DNA from: Metellina segmentata
Lineage: Eukaryota > Arthropoda > Arachnida > Araneae > Tetragnathidae
Assembly (NCBI GenBank): GCA_947359465.1
Contig: OX375872.1
Location: forward strand, 142,866,171-142,930,170
Length of the DNA stretch: 64,000 nucleotides
Direction: 5' to 3'
In this document: piece after piece, positions 46,826-57,764 of the stretch
Numbering within the stretch: position 1 is the first letter of the stretch
Layout of the letters: the number at the start of each line of letters is the position of its first letter
Position numbers and translations under genes: made by a program
The notes under the pieces: model-generated
What the model was told of the DNA's origin: nothing
What the model saw: only the letters and a program-made list of their open reading frames with translations
Databases searched by the model: none

Positions 46826-48280
46826 CAGGGTGTTTCAGTGAACCGTTTCAGAACTTCTAAGAGGGGTAGGGTACATCCTGACGAACCAAAATCATATACC
46901 AATGGGCAGTCAGAAATGCTTTCCTGACGCGGTAGATGGCGTTGTGCGAAAATCCCGAGCTTTCGTGTAGGGAATCTTCATTTCGCACAAGAACGCCAAG
47001 TTAGTAGGATGGATGATTACACGATCGCAGAGTTAGCCGATATGCATTTGGCGTACGGGGCTGCAAATTGTAGTGGGCCAGCCGCACAGCGTTTGTACGT
47101 GGAACGATATCCGACGAGGCGTATCCCCAGTCATAATTTCTTTGCAAGACTGCACCAGAGGTTAGCTGAGACAGGTTCATTAGAAAGAGCTTACAGGGAC
47201 AGGGTAAGAACAACACGGACTGCAGACGTCGAACAGAATGTGCTGCAGCATGTACAGGGGAATCCAAGAACGAGTACACGAAGTGTAGCAAATGCAGTCG
47301 GGGTTTCCCATTGCAGCGTCTGGAGGATTCTCCGAGAAGAAGATATGTATCCGTTTCACGTGCAGCGTGTCCAGACACAGCAACCGGAGGATTATGCACT
47401 TCGTATTGCTTTCGCACAGTGTTACCTTGGAAAATGTGTTACAAATCCTCTTTTTCCTGCTGAAGTGTTGTTTTCCGATGAGGCATCCTTCACAAGGGAA
47501 GGAATTTTCAACACGCATAACGACCATATCTGGGCGGTCGAGAACCCGCATGCAATACGACGTCGTGCAGCACAGATTCGATTTTCGGTCAATGTATGGG
47601 CCGGTATTATGGGAGATCACCTCATCGGACCTTACCTGTTACCGTCTCGTCTAACCGGACCTAACTACTTGCTCTTTCTGCAGCAAGTATTGCCACAACT
47701 TTTGAGAGATGAAAAGATTTCTGCATCGACGCAACAGACAATGTGGTTCCAACACGATGGAGCCCCTGCCCATTATAGCGGAGATGTTCGTAACTACCTG
47801 GATGTCACATTTGGTCAGCAGTGGATCGGACGTGGTGGTCCCGCGCGTTGGTCTGCTCAGTCACCCGACCTATCATGTCTTGATTTTTATTTCTGAGGTC
47901 ATCTGAAATCACTAGTTTATGACACCCCTGTTGACAATGTTGAGGAGCTGGTTGCAAGAATTGCAGTAGCTGCCGGAGAAATTCGAGATATGCCTGGAGT
48001 GTTCCAGAATGTTCGGATGTCCATGCGTCGGAGATATGAGGCGTGCATTGTAGCCCATGGAAGAAACTTCGAACACTTACTTTAATCCATGTACCTTTTG
48101 CTTCTTTTCATGTATTATTAAAACGATTTCTCACTTACGGTCTCTTTTCTTTACGGTGCTTCTGTGTACAACACCGCTTCAGGAAAGCATTTTCGACCCC
48201 ACATTGCTATATGATTTCGAGTTGTCAGGATGTACCCTACCCCTCTTAGAAGTTCTGAAACGGTTCACTGAAACACCCTG
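46826..48280 (+). mobile_element. DD41D Tc1/mariner element, near intact
   Basis: Inverted repeats of about 70 bp (46826-46897; 48209-48280) start CAGGGTGTTTCAGTGAACCG and differ at only a few positions. TA follows the right end; the left neighbour is TT, a decayed TA. Length 1,455 bp. Confidence 0.96.
47009..48085 (+). pseudogene. DD41D transposase with one in-frame stop
   Basis: The ATG at 47009 begins MDDYTIAELADMHLAYGAAN, an N-terminal helix-turn-helix domain I know as DUF4817. A second DNA-binding helix pair follows (SVANAVGVSHCSVWRILRE). Catalytic sites: FSDEASF (about 47473), QHDGAPAHY (about 47753) and SPDLSCLDFYF (about 47872). I count 41 residues between the second and third Asp. 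The frame of 358 codons is open except TGA at 47894-47896, where relatives have Trp of LWGHLK. The remainder ends at TAA 48083-48085. Overall this is the best preserved transposase here. Confidence 0.95.
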
Positions 48281-48286
48281 TATATA

Positions 48287-49848
48287 CACGGTGATTCATA
48301 AAAGATGGGCAAAACTTTAAGAGGTGATGTAGACATCCAAGCAAACAACTACCATCAAAGAATGCGTGGTCTTAAACAAAACGCAAAGGTGCTGGTGCAT
48401 TTGAAAACTTGATCCTTGCAAATGTTAAATCTCCATTCATATTGCGAGTTATTGTTAGAAGAACAGTAATAGCATGCAAATGTGATACGGGGAAAAAGAA
48501 GAATTCTATGCAAATTTTCGCCCTGATTAATACAAAAAAGCCGCTGATCCGAGTGTGCAACTGTCAATCGCGTTAGGAACATATCGGAAGATGTTGCCAT
48601 TCACTAATAAGTAAAAGGCTGATATGCATTTCATCTACGGACTTGCAAATGGAAATGACTCAGAGACTCAACTATTGTACGGAGAGAGGTTTCCCAACAG
48701 GCGGTTGCCGGAACGTGAAACATTTGAGCGCTTGCACCAACAGCTGTGCGAGACGGAATCCTTTCTCACTTCCCGGTCAGATGCAGGTCGTTCAAAGACG
48801 GACAGAACGTCAGTCGTGGAAGAAGCCATTCTGGATATGGTGGCTGATCAGCCAAGTGCAAGTAACCGAGTAGTGGCTAGACAGTTACATATATCACGAT
48901 CCACGACATGGCGAGTACTGATGACTGAACGTTTTCATCCTTACCATGTTCAACGAGCTCAGGAACTTACTCAAAATTACTATCCTCGTCGCGCGCAATT
49001 CGCTAGCTGGTTTCTGCAGAAGAGCGCAGTAAATCCAGATTTTATGGCAACTGTGCTTTTCACGGAGGAATGTACATTTACACAGCAAAGTTGCATTTAA
49101 AACGCACAATCAACATGTTTGGGCGGATGTAAATCCACACGTCACTTATTCACATGCTCATCAGCGGAGCTTTTCTATCAATGTTTGGGCAGGAATAATC
49201 GAAGACTACCTACTCGGACCTTATCTTCTGCCAGAACGCCTTGACGGTTAAAAATACCTCACGTTTCTGCAATAGGTGATGTCAGACATGTTGAAGGACG
49301 TTCCCACACACATCCAGAATGTAATGTGGTTCCAGCAAGATGGTGCACCAGAACATTATGCACAAGAGGTGCGAAAGCATCTGGATTTAACTTTTCCGAA
49401 CCGATGGGTTGGGCATGGTGGTCCTGTTAGCTTGGCCACCATGCTCGCCAGATCTTTCATTTAATGAATTCTTTTTATGGAGACCGCTGAAGCCTCTTAT
49501 GTATGAGACCCCCGTTGAATCTGCAGAAAATCTCGTCGCAAGACTTTCAGCCGCTGCAGGGGAAGTACCCGATATGCCTGGCCTTTTTCAGAAAGTTCGC
49601 ATTTGAACCTCATGCATAGGCACTGCCGGTCACTGTTTTGAACACTTATTGTAATCACATGTCATTAAATTTGATTTTGTCAATTATTCTCTCTTTGTGT
49701 GTTTATGTCTCTTATAACAACAACACCTTCGGCGCCCTCTAGCACTTTTGCGTTTTAATTCCGACCATGCATTCTTTGATGAAAGTTGTTTGTTTGGATG
49801 TGTACTATCACCTCTTAAAGTTTTGCCCATCTATTAAAAATCACCCTG
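48287..49848 (+). mobile_element. second DD41D-group element, adjacent to the first
   Basis: Ends CACGGTGATTCATAAAAGAT (48287) and the inverted match ending 49848 (about 80 bp arms, a few indels), flanked by TA (48285-48286; 49849-49850). Only six bases, TATATA, lie between it and the preceding element. Confidence 0.94.
48591..49605 (+). pseudogene. DD41D-group transposase, multiple lesions
   Basis: Start set at ATG 48591 (MLPFTNK, stop TAA 48612, KADMHFIYGLANGN). Later stretches match the 47009 protein: first catalytic site FTEECTF, with Glu for Asp; frameshift near 49095; stops near 49248 and 49274; second site QQDGAPEHY (about 49336); third region SPDLSFNEFFLW (about 49450), again Glu where Asp is expected. 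The C-terminus ends near 49605. Confidence 0.92.
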
Positions 49849-49850
49849 TA

Positions 49851-50144
49851 TACTGAGCTTGCGTTAATTTCGTTATAAGAATTAAAGTATAGACAGTTCT
49901 GTACTTGTAAATTGAATGCAAAGTATTCACAAACAAAAAGTGAAATCGAATACGAAATTTACATAAAATTATAACTGAAATTAACAAGAGGAGTATCATA
50001 ATAAAATTCATAAAAAGAGTAAATACGGAGTATAAAAAAGTATTTGCGCATTCTTTTCCAGTTTATTAATTTTTTAAGATTCAAATGCACTTTTTAATAT
50101 CAAAATGACAACTATTTCTTGCATAAAATGTAACACTTTTTTAG
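49851..50144. other. AT-rich spacer
   Basis: No repeat or gene recognised. Ends with pyrimidine-rich TTTTTTAG that could be a splice acceptor for the next frame. Confidence 0.4.
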
Positions 50145-50447
50145 ATACTGGGCTTATTGATACACAAATACGAGAAATATGTAAAAATATTCAGAGATAT
50201 TTTCAGTGTATACAAACCAGAAGGAAAACGAAAGGTATTACTTCCACTACTCAAACGCTCAAGCGATGATACATATAGGGGATACCTTAAAATGTATGTT
50301 CATAATGCTCCTGGTGACTTAGTGTTCAATTTAATTGGTGTTGACCAATCATCTATCATAAATCAATCTGGAATTCATTATGACTTCCGCGTGCCGTCAC
50401 TTTCGGAATACGTCAACCGCAGAAACACTATCGTCACCTACATTTAG
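50145..50447 (+). CDS. possible 3'-terminal coding exon, unknown protein
   Basis: An open frame of 100 codons begins directly after ACACTTTTTTAG (ending 50144), a good acceptor, and ends at TAG 50445-50447. It has no internal ATG near its start, as expected of a downstream exon. The product is basic at first (KPEGKRKVLLPLLKR) and mixed later (GDLVFNLIGVDQSSI), with even composition unlike the AT-rich chance frames around it. AATAAA lies about 95 bases after the stop. A SINE tail scrap (50465-50520) follows. I do not recognise the family, and no partner exon is visible upstream. It could be chance. Confidence 0.3.
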   Translation: MLGLLIHKYEKYVKIFRDIFSVYKPEGKRKVLLPLLKRSSDDTYRGYLKMYVHNAPGDLVFNLIGVDQSSIINQSGIHYDFRVPSLSEYVNRRNTIVTYI

Positions 50448-50464
50448 TTTGAAAAAAATACACG

Positions 50465-50520
50465 CTTGGTAGGTATTTAAACAACGTCACACTGGATCAA
50501 CACAACGGGCTATTGAAGCA
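50465..50520 (-). repeat. SINE A tail fragment
   Basis: TTGGTAGGTATTTAAACAAC through AACACAACGGGCTATTGA. Confidence 0.7.
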
Positions 50521-50639
50521 ATCGCTTGAGTACATAGAAATAAAAAATACAAGTACATACAAAAAATCTTAAAAAATACTGTAAAATCCTATTCAGTCGA
50601 TGGAGAGTTGCTAGTTGGAAACTCTATAAACCAAAAACT

Positions 50640-50875
50640 GACAAGTTCATGAGGGCTGGTGCACGTTAAATCTGTCGTGGCCCCAAATTCCCACACATTG
50701 TCGAGGTGTGGAAGTCTGGAGTGGGGTGCCAGCTCAGGTGTTACCTCGTCATCTGACCGTGGTTCAAAGTTATAAGATGCTATCCTCGAATCGTACCCTT
50801 GGGGTTTGATCCCAGAGAGTCGTCACTATCCCGTCATGTTCCTCTACTACACCACTCCTTAATATTTAACTGAAA
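50640..50875 (+). repeat. SINE type A, headless
   Basis: Starts GGGCTGGTGCACGTTAAATC, body complete, tail decayed. Confidence 0.85.
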
Positions 50876-50889
50876 TATCCCTGCGTGCT

Positions 50890-51484
50890 TTGTGAGCAGT
50901 TCTACCCCTCACTTGAATCTTATATATTTCTTGTTGCTTCTTGGAACTACAAGGCCATCTTGAGTGATTTTCCAGACCTTGCCAACCCGTCACTCATCGA
51001 GACGTCAGCTCCATACTCTACTGAGCACCGCATCCTAATTCGCGGTTCCCCCAATCGCATCAAAACCAAGACGACTGCATCCAAAGCTTCATGTTTATGT
51101 AAAGGCTGAATTTAATTTTCTTTTGGAACAGGGAATCATTCGACCATCAAAAAGTCCCTGGTTCTCCCCTTCATTGTGTTCCGAAAGCTGATTTAACAAT
51201 ACGTCCTTTTGAAGACTACCGTCGTTTCAACTCAGTAACTGAATTCGATTCGTTCCCCATACCAAACCTTCAGGATTTCATCCAAGAGCTTTTGGGTAAG
51301 TCGATATTTTCGAAAATCGACATATTTAAAGCATATTATCAAATACCCATTTATAAGCATGCTATATCAACGACAGCGGTGATAAAACTGTGGGGTCTGT
51401 CAATATACACGATTATGTTTAGGTGTGCTCCCCAAACATTTATGCGTTTTATGCACGATGTGCTACGAGGCTTTTCTCTTTGTC
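50890..51484 (+). pseudogene. Ty3/gypsy-type pol fragment (reverse transcriptase N-terminal half)
   Basis: Three frames in turn encode LSDFPDLANPSL, then FLLEQGIIRPSKSPW, then FPIPNLQDFIQELLGKSIFS and IDIFKAYYQIPI, and finally FMRFMHDVLRG. These are fingers and palm motifs of retrotransposon reverse transcriptase (RPSKSPW, KIDIFKAYYQIP). At least two frameshifts separate them. The sequence ends before the catalytic YxDD, where a SINE fragment (51485) takes over. LTRs, protease, RNase H and integrase are absent. Confidence 0.9.
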
Positions 51485-51600
51485 TTACATGGTGTTCCCC
51501 TCGGATGTTTCCCGTGGGGGATTGATCTAGGACCACCGCCAATAACCTGTTGTGTTTATCTAGTGTGACGTTAATTCAACTACTTTCCTACCTACCTGTC
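51485..51600 (+). repeat. SINE A 3' fragment that truncates the pol remnant
   Basis: TGGTGTTCCCCTCGGATG to a TTTCCTACCTACC tail. Confidence 0.85.
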
Positions 51601-51780
51601 AGTAAAAAACTTTTCATATGTACATTTGTTTACTTACTTGACGTCATATTTGCGGAAGTTTGCTCAATTATGGTCCTTGCAAAGTAATATACAACATAAC
51701 CAAACATATGTCACATGTTATGAAAGTGGTTATAAAACCACTAACGCCCCTTCTTTTCTAAGCTTTTCACATAAACTCCA
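51601..51780 (+). repeat. probable SINE type C remnant
   Basis: CTGTCAGTAAAAAACTTTTC ... TACTTGACGTCATATT ... CTCAATTATGGTCCTTGCAA fits the type C order. Confidence 0.45.
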
Positions 51781-51792
51781 CAGCTCTCCTTC

Positions 51793-52112
51793 TGGTGGTT
51801 AAGGTGGTTAGCGTCTAGATCCTAAGGTTCCTGGTTCGAATCCGGGTCAGTGCACGGATGTTTGTAAGCATATGATGTAGAAGGGGCTGCTGCATCTTAA
51901 AGCTGTCGTGGCCGAAAGTCCTCACGTTAGGTTAGTGTGGAAGTTTTGAGAGTGGGGTGCCAGCTCAGGTTTTGTCTCTAGATCTGACCATGGTTCAAAA
52001 TTACGTGGTGTTGTCCTTGAATTTTTCCCTTAGGGGATTAATCCCGGACCGTCGTCAATAGCCCATTGTGTTGCTCTAGTACGACGTTAATTAAAAATTA
52101 CCATTACCACAG
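51793..52112 (+). repeat. SINE type B, near full length
   Basis: Head GGTGGTTAAGGTGGTTAGC, B box GGTTCGAATCC, body, TTACCATTACC tail. Direct flanks not resolved. Confidence 0.92.
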
Positions 52113-52120
52113 CGCTCATA

Positions 52121-53409
52121 CGAGGTCGTTCAGAAAGTAATACCCGTTTTTAAATATAATACAAATAAAATAAAATACAGACGAGTTAAATTTTTTCTCA
52201 ACCAAACCTTTTACTTCACATTTTCATACCATGTATTATTTTTCTACTCAGTACCTTTGGGAATTTAAGCATTTATCGTATCTTGTGAGAGCTTTTGAAT
52301 ACCAGCTTCACACTCCTCTGCCGCCAGTCCTTTGAGATAAACAGTAACAACGCCTTTGAGCTCCTCATCATTCGAAAAATGTTTCAAACCTAGAAACTCT
52401 TTATGTTTTACAAACACATGAATGTCACTGAGGGCTAAGTCCGGGCTATAGGGGCGGTCAAGAGTTTCCCATTGAAATTTGTTGATCAACTGTTGCGTTT
52501 TCGTACCTTCGTGAGGCCTATGCGCTGTCATGCAAGAGGACCACGCCGCTAGACAACATGCTGCGTCTTCGATTCTGAATTGTTTGGCGTAGCTTTAATG
52601 TCTCACAGTATACATCCTCATTAATGCAGGCTCCCCGTGGCATAAACGCAGTAAGCATTAATCCGTGACAGTCTCAAAATTTAAAATTTTTTGACCTGAT
52701 TGGTGAACGGACGCCACTTCATAGACTGACATTTGGTTTCAGGTGCTTAAAAAACCAAGTTTCATCTCCTGTGACAGTATGAGAAATAAACTCATCTCCT
52801 TAATTTTGAGTAGAGCTCCAAAACGCTTATACTTTCCACCATTCGCTTGATTTTGGGGTCGTCATAGAGCATTATATAGCACATATAGCACACATTTTTC
52901 GGAATTTGAGATGATCTGTTACCACTTTGTAAATGATAGTGCGAGACACATGTAAAATTTATCATGAATTTCATCCAAAGTCACACGACAATCTTGTTAG
53001 ATCAATTTGTCGACAGACTTGACAAGCTCATCCATACTAACACTTTTGTGACCATATTGCTTCTCGTCATGTACGTTCTCTCTTCCCTCATTAAAATTTC
53101 GGCATCATAGACGCACACATGATTCATCCATCACATCACCATACACTGCTTTGATTTCATGATAAATTTCGCTTGATCGCACATATTTTGCGTTTTGAAA
53201 TCGGATCACAGATCTCATTTCACATTTGATGGCACCCTCGGACAGTTTGTTTGCTTATCAAAACGGCAATTACCGTTATAATGCAATGTAATTCAGTAAA
53301 CAGCTGGCAGAAGGGTCCCTAAAACTGGTTGACCTTGATCGGTGCACCTGCCACTGTCATAGTGGTGTGCATGCTCAAACGACCTCTCTCCGAACTACCC
53401 TCGTGTATT
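52121..53409 (-). mobile_element. mariner-type element, decayed
   Basis: Left terminus ACGAGGTCGTTCAGAAAGTA (52124). A diverged inverted partner (CTCCGAACTACCCTCGT) ends at about 53409. The minus strand encodes the transposase remnant. Confidence 0.8.
52265..53200 (-). pseudogene. mariner transposase remnant
   Basis: Minus-strand pieces: SMDELVKSVDKLI (about 53010-53045); VTLDEIHDKFYM (about 52950-52980); the second-site region LLHDSA (about 52530); third-site SPDLALSDIHVF (about 52420-52455); and C-terminal GIQKLSQDTINA ending at 52265. Stops and shifts throughout; HDNA is HDSA. Family by motif, inactive. Confidence 0.85.
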
Positions 53410-53665
53410 CCTAGATAATGAGTAACAACCTATCAATGTTAAATGAAAACAATCACTAGATTTTTATAAATATATAGAAACTTCACTACTGTTAACAAAT
53501 GAGTTTTTTACATTTTGAATTGTAACCTCTCTGTTTTTAACGCTATATATTGAAAATATTTGTGTTAGAAAGTTAAGTTAACCATCCTGGGGGTTGTCGC
53601 GACGATATATCTCATCATTACCAAACCAAGAAGATCGTTATGGACGAAATATCTCGTCCCTAGAA
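53410..53665. other. spacer
   Basis: Contains GACGATATATCTC and GACGAAATATCTCGTC palindrome-like words also seen near 2085 and 60890. No gene. Confidence 0.4.
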
Positions 53666-53678
53666 AAAAACTGACCAG

Positions 53679-53991
53679 GTAAGTATCTTAATTAATGTCG
53701 CACTGGCGTAGCACAACGGACGATTGGCGAAGATCCGGGATCAAACCCGAAAAGAAAGATCCGAGAACACCACCACAAAATTTTGAAACAAGGTCAGATG
53801 ACGAGGTCACATCTGAGCTGGCTCGTCACTCTCCAAATTTACACTGCATGCCAACTTGAGGACATTTGAGGCCACGGCAGATTTAATGTGCTCAGCCTCC
53901 TTTGTACACGACGGTCTTTGGTTGGATTCAGGTGCTCCGCAACCCTCCGGTTGCTAATCCGTTACTCTCTCCCAACGGGCTACCGTAGCCC
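53679..53991 (-). repeat. SINE type A, full length, 13-bp target-site duplication
   Basis: Flanked by AAAAACTGACCAG (53666-53678; 53992-54004). Confidence 0.93.
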
Positions 53992-54004
53992 AAAAACTGA
54001 CCAG

Positions 54005-54880
54005 ATCTTGAGGTATCTTGTGACTAGAAAATTTAATTAGATCTCAATGGACAAGATATCCCGCCGAAACTATTTGGGGTGGTGGTGGTCTAGGTACACA
54101 AAAAGGGTTTCTACATTAATTTTCAATAGAAAGTGAGTACCAGTATTCTGATTATTCATTAAACATATTTTCATTATTTTGTACTCGATAGTTAAAAAAA
54201 AAACAGAGACCTTTCAAAAAGTCTTCGTTTAAATTCTATGTAATACTCACACAGCCGCCATACTTTACCTAGAAAACATCATTTCCTCCCTTAATATAAT
54301 CCAAGCCATTTAGTGACTTCATGCGCATTCGAATCTATTACATTCGTTTTATGTTTCGCATATTTTTTTATTCCTCTATCGGAACTCAAAATGAATTTCT
54401 CAATCGACTTGATCTGATAAACCCAATGCCCGATGTGTTCTTTTCAAATTAAATATTCTTATTAGCTTCAAAATTAAAAAAAAAAGAAATAATATACGTA
54501 ATTTAAACTCCATGCAGAAGCAATACTTCTGCATAATTTCCTGAAGTTAACATCCTCATCGGCAGAACATTCCGGCAAGTTTTATTGAATTTGACATTGA
54601 GTCAATATTAAATTTGAATTTCTTGTTCCAAAAGATGAAATTTCAAAACTTCCCGAAATGGAATTACCAACTGGAATTTCGCAAAGTAAGCATGCATTAT
54701 TGAATCTCGTGCTTTCTAATTTATTTAACTACTTTAATAATGTTTTGGTAAAGAAAGTAAAAGTCCCTTCGGATTTGAATAGCAAAATGAACTTCATTTT
54801 TATAAGATCTGGTAGTCAAGCTCAGAGCATAATCGCTGAAGATCATTGCTTACGTCTATTTAAAACACTAGGGGGCTCCA
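54005..54880. other. AT-rich intergenic DNA
   Basis: A 95-codon ATG frame (54658-54945) can be extended upstream to about 54600. Composition is moderately protein-like (SQSKHALLNLVLSNLFNYF) but no family is recognised and it runs into repeats. CTTACGTCTATTTAAAACA near 54850 is shared with the 56.5-kb array. Confidence 0.4.
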
Positions 54881-54899
54881 CCAACTGCTCGCTTATGCT

Positions 54900-55070
54900 C
54901 GCCAACCCCCAGGGATGGCTACGCAATCCAATTTGGTTTGCTTAGCAAACCAACACTTCTTTTGCAGAGTCAATATCCTGCAACGGCGAAACTATCTTAA
55001 TAATTCGTATAATCCTGATTTGACTTTCCGGTCCATGAAAACACAGCGAGGGCTTCGCCTCTTGCTCGCT
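54900..55070 (+). repeat. diverged unit of the 144-bp family with hairpin words
   Basis: ACGGCGAAACTATCTTAATA and TTTTGCAGAGT match the array at 55.5 kb. GAGGGCTTCGCCTC and GGTTTGCTTAGCAAACC are short palindromes. Confidence 0.65.
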
Positions 55071-55124
55071 AACGCTCGCAAACCAACACACCTTTCGCAA
55101 GGAATTTTGCTACTTTTTACTTTT

Positions 55125-56155
55125 ACATTTAATGCATTCTCGATTTTTTTTTACTGCTTCGAAAAACACCACTCTTTTTGCAGAGTTTTCAGCCCTTTGC
55201 GACGGTGAAACTATCTTAATAATTCGTGTATTCCTGATTAGACGTCACCGTGTTTGACGTCACAGCGAGTTTCATCAAGGTCGTTTCACGTTTGATCTCC
55301 GCACTTCTCCGCGAGTAACAATTTGTACACTATCTCGAAATTATACTTTTAATCGCATCTAATTTATTTATGAATCAATTAAAAAATATATCTTAAGAAA
55401 GAGTGCATTCTAAAGTTTCCAGTGATGTTTTCAAATTAAAAAAAAATAATAATAATAGTATTAAGCTATAGGTATGATAGTTTTAACAAGAAAGTAACGA
55501 AACATTTAATGCATTCTCGATTTTTTTTTACTGCTTCGAAAAACACCACTCTTTTTGCAGAGTTTTCAGCCCTTTGCGACGGTGAAACTATCTTAATAAT
55601 TCGTGTATTCCTGATTAGACGTCACCGTGTTTGACGTCACAGCGTACATTTAATGCATTCTCGATTTTTTTTACTGCTTCGAAAAACACCACTCTTTTTG
55701 CAGAGTTTTCAGCCCTTTGCGACGGTGAAACTATCTTAATAATTCGTGTATTCCTGATTAGACGTCACCGTGTTTGACGTCACAGCGTACATTTAATGCA
55801 TTCTCGATTTTTTTTTACTGCTTCGAAAAACACCACTCTTTTTGCAGAGTTTTCAGCCCTTTGCGACGGTGAAACTATCGTAATAATTCGTGTATTCCTG
55901 ATTAGACGTCACCGTGTTTGACGTCACAGCGAGTTTCATCAAGGCCGTTTCACGTTTGATCTCCGCACTTCTCCGCGAGTAACAATTTGTACACTATCTC
56001 GAAATTATACTTTTAATCGCATCTAATTTATTTATGAATCAATTAAAAAATATACCTTAAGAAAGAGTGCATTCTAAGGTTTCCAGTGATGTTTTCAAAT
56101 TAAAAAAATAATAGTATTAAGCTATAGTTATGATAGTTTTAACAAGAAAGTAACG
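55125..56155 (+). repeat. complex repeat: 144-bp units plus a repeated 230-bp tail
   Basis: Units start ACATTTAATGCATTCTCG at 55125, 55502, 55646 and 55789. Each ends in GACGTCACCGTG then TTGACGTCACAGCG. Units at 55125 and 55789 are followed by the same tail (AGTTTCATCAAGG(T/C)CG to AAGAAAGTAACGAAA). So one 377-bp composite was duplicated and its first part was expanded to three. Confidence 0.96.
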
Positions 56156-56541
56156 AAAACGTCCCGAATTTTCCCGAATTTCAAAAATAACATTATCTGG
56201 AACCAAATTGAAATTTATAAAAAAACTGGGCGAGGTGTAAAAATTCACGTTTAGAGGTAATGTAAAAAAAAACCTCACGGCTGAAGACTGAAAAATTGTA
56301 CGTGTTTTACTCACTCCCGGTAGAAATTTCGCTTTTTTCGACTTTGACACTTACTACACCCTAAACTAATAGTCGCATCGGAAAAAAAATCTTCATCTTT
56401 TTTCCTGTACAATTTTGAACAAACCATGAAATTTTCGTAATTTTCTGATCCGTACTTTCTCGGGAAACCGTAGAGCACAAAAAGCGTGTTTTCAATCATG
56501 TGATTGCGGCGGCAACGCTTTTTTAATCTAAAGAGATATCT

Positions 56542-56945
56542 GGCACATTTCACCTCTCATATAAGTAAGTTTTATATTTAGCTAACTCTCCGAGTGTCGC
56601 GAGATTTACCGTGGTGGAGTGTTTAGCTTACGTCTATTTAAAACATATTGGGCACACATTTCACCTCTCATATAAGTAAGTTTTCTATTTAGTTAAACCT
56701 CTGATAGTCACGAGATTTACCAGTGGCTTAGGTTACGTCTATTTAAAATATTATAGGCACATTTCACCTCTCACATAAGTAAGTTTTCTATTTAGTTAAA
56801 CCTCTGAGCATTGCGAGATGTACCAGGAGTGGAGTGTTTAGCTTACGTCTATTTAAATCATATAAGCACATTTCACTCTTCATATAAGCATGTTTTCAAT
56901 TTAGTTAATCCTTTAAGCGTCGTAAGATTTACCACTAGTATAGTG
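56542..56945 (+). repeat. tandem repeat, about 100-110 bp, four units
   Basis: Units open with CACATTTCACCTCTCATATA and contain GAGATTTACC and TTACGTCTATTTAAA. Moderately diverged. Confidence 0.92.
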
Positions 56946-57478
56946 TTGCTGTTACCTCACCACACAATTAAGGATTAAATAACCACATCTTTCTTAAAAT
57001 CTATGGATTCTTTCACACTTTAGAAAGAGAAACATTCTGTTGGCCCATTCTATAGAATCGATTCTAGGGGAAAAACAATGGAATGTTTCTTAGAGTCGAA
57101 AGAATCGACGGATTCTTTTAACTAATAGATGCGGTAATATAGCCATTACGTGTGTTGTGGTGAAATAACAATACTATCGTACTCTATTTGGAAATCGTGT
57201 GACACTCAGAGTTTTAATAATTACCATATTTTCGAGATGAACGGACAGTTAAAAAGACGGCTATGAAACAAATCAAATATTGCACTTTCTAAGCGCAATC
57301 AATACCCTGTTTTATCTGATAATAGTTGACCTGTGAATCTTCTAGGAAACAAACCACACTTTCTTCTTTATACTCCATCCGTGGTTTGTTGTATTTGTAT
57401 TCTTATCAGTAGTGTAGTGTTACTTTTACCCCGCAGCACATTCATCTTTCTAAAGAATCTATGGGATATTTCACATTT

Positions 57479-57479
<1 letters not shown>

Positions 57480-57512
<33 letters not shown>
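57480..57512 (+). repeat. (GA)n microsatellite
   Basis: About 16 GA units. Confidence 0.98.
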
Positions 57513-57516
<4 letters not shown>

Positions 57517-57764
57517 AAGATGCAATTGGTCCTTTTGTAATTATTCTCAATTGGTTGTTTTTTTTATAACAGTTCTTTGACACGAATCTATTTGACCATT
57601 CTGTAGAATTGAGTCTTTTCTTTGATTAGAGTTTTTGAAATATTACATTGATCCTTTCTTTAGAATAGAATACATTTGACAGATTTTTTTTGTTCATTTC
57701 CTTATATATCCTTTGGAAATACCACTTAATATCCCAATACCATTTTTCCCTTCACGACATTTTT

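Noticed and set aside
47001..47620. Minus-strand frames of 138 and 146 codons
   Set aside because: Shadows of the DD41D transposase on the plus strand.
56117..56553. Minus frames of 77-80 codons
   Set aside because: Overlap repeat tail sequence and one another; no motif.
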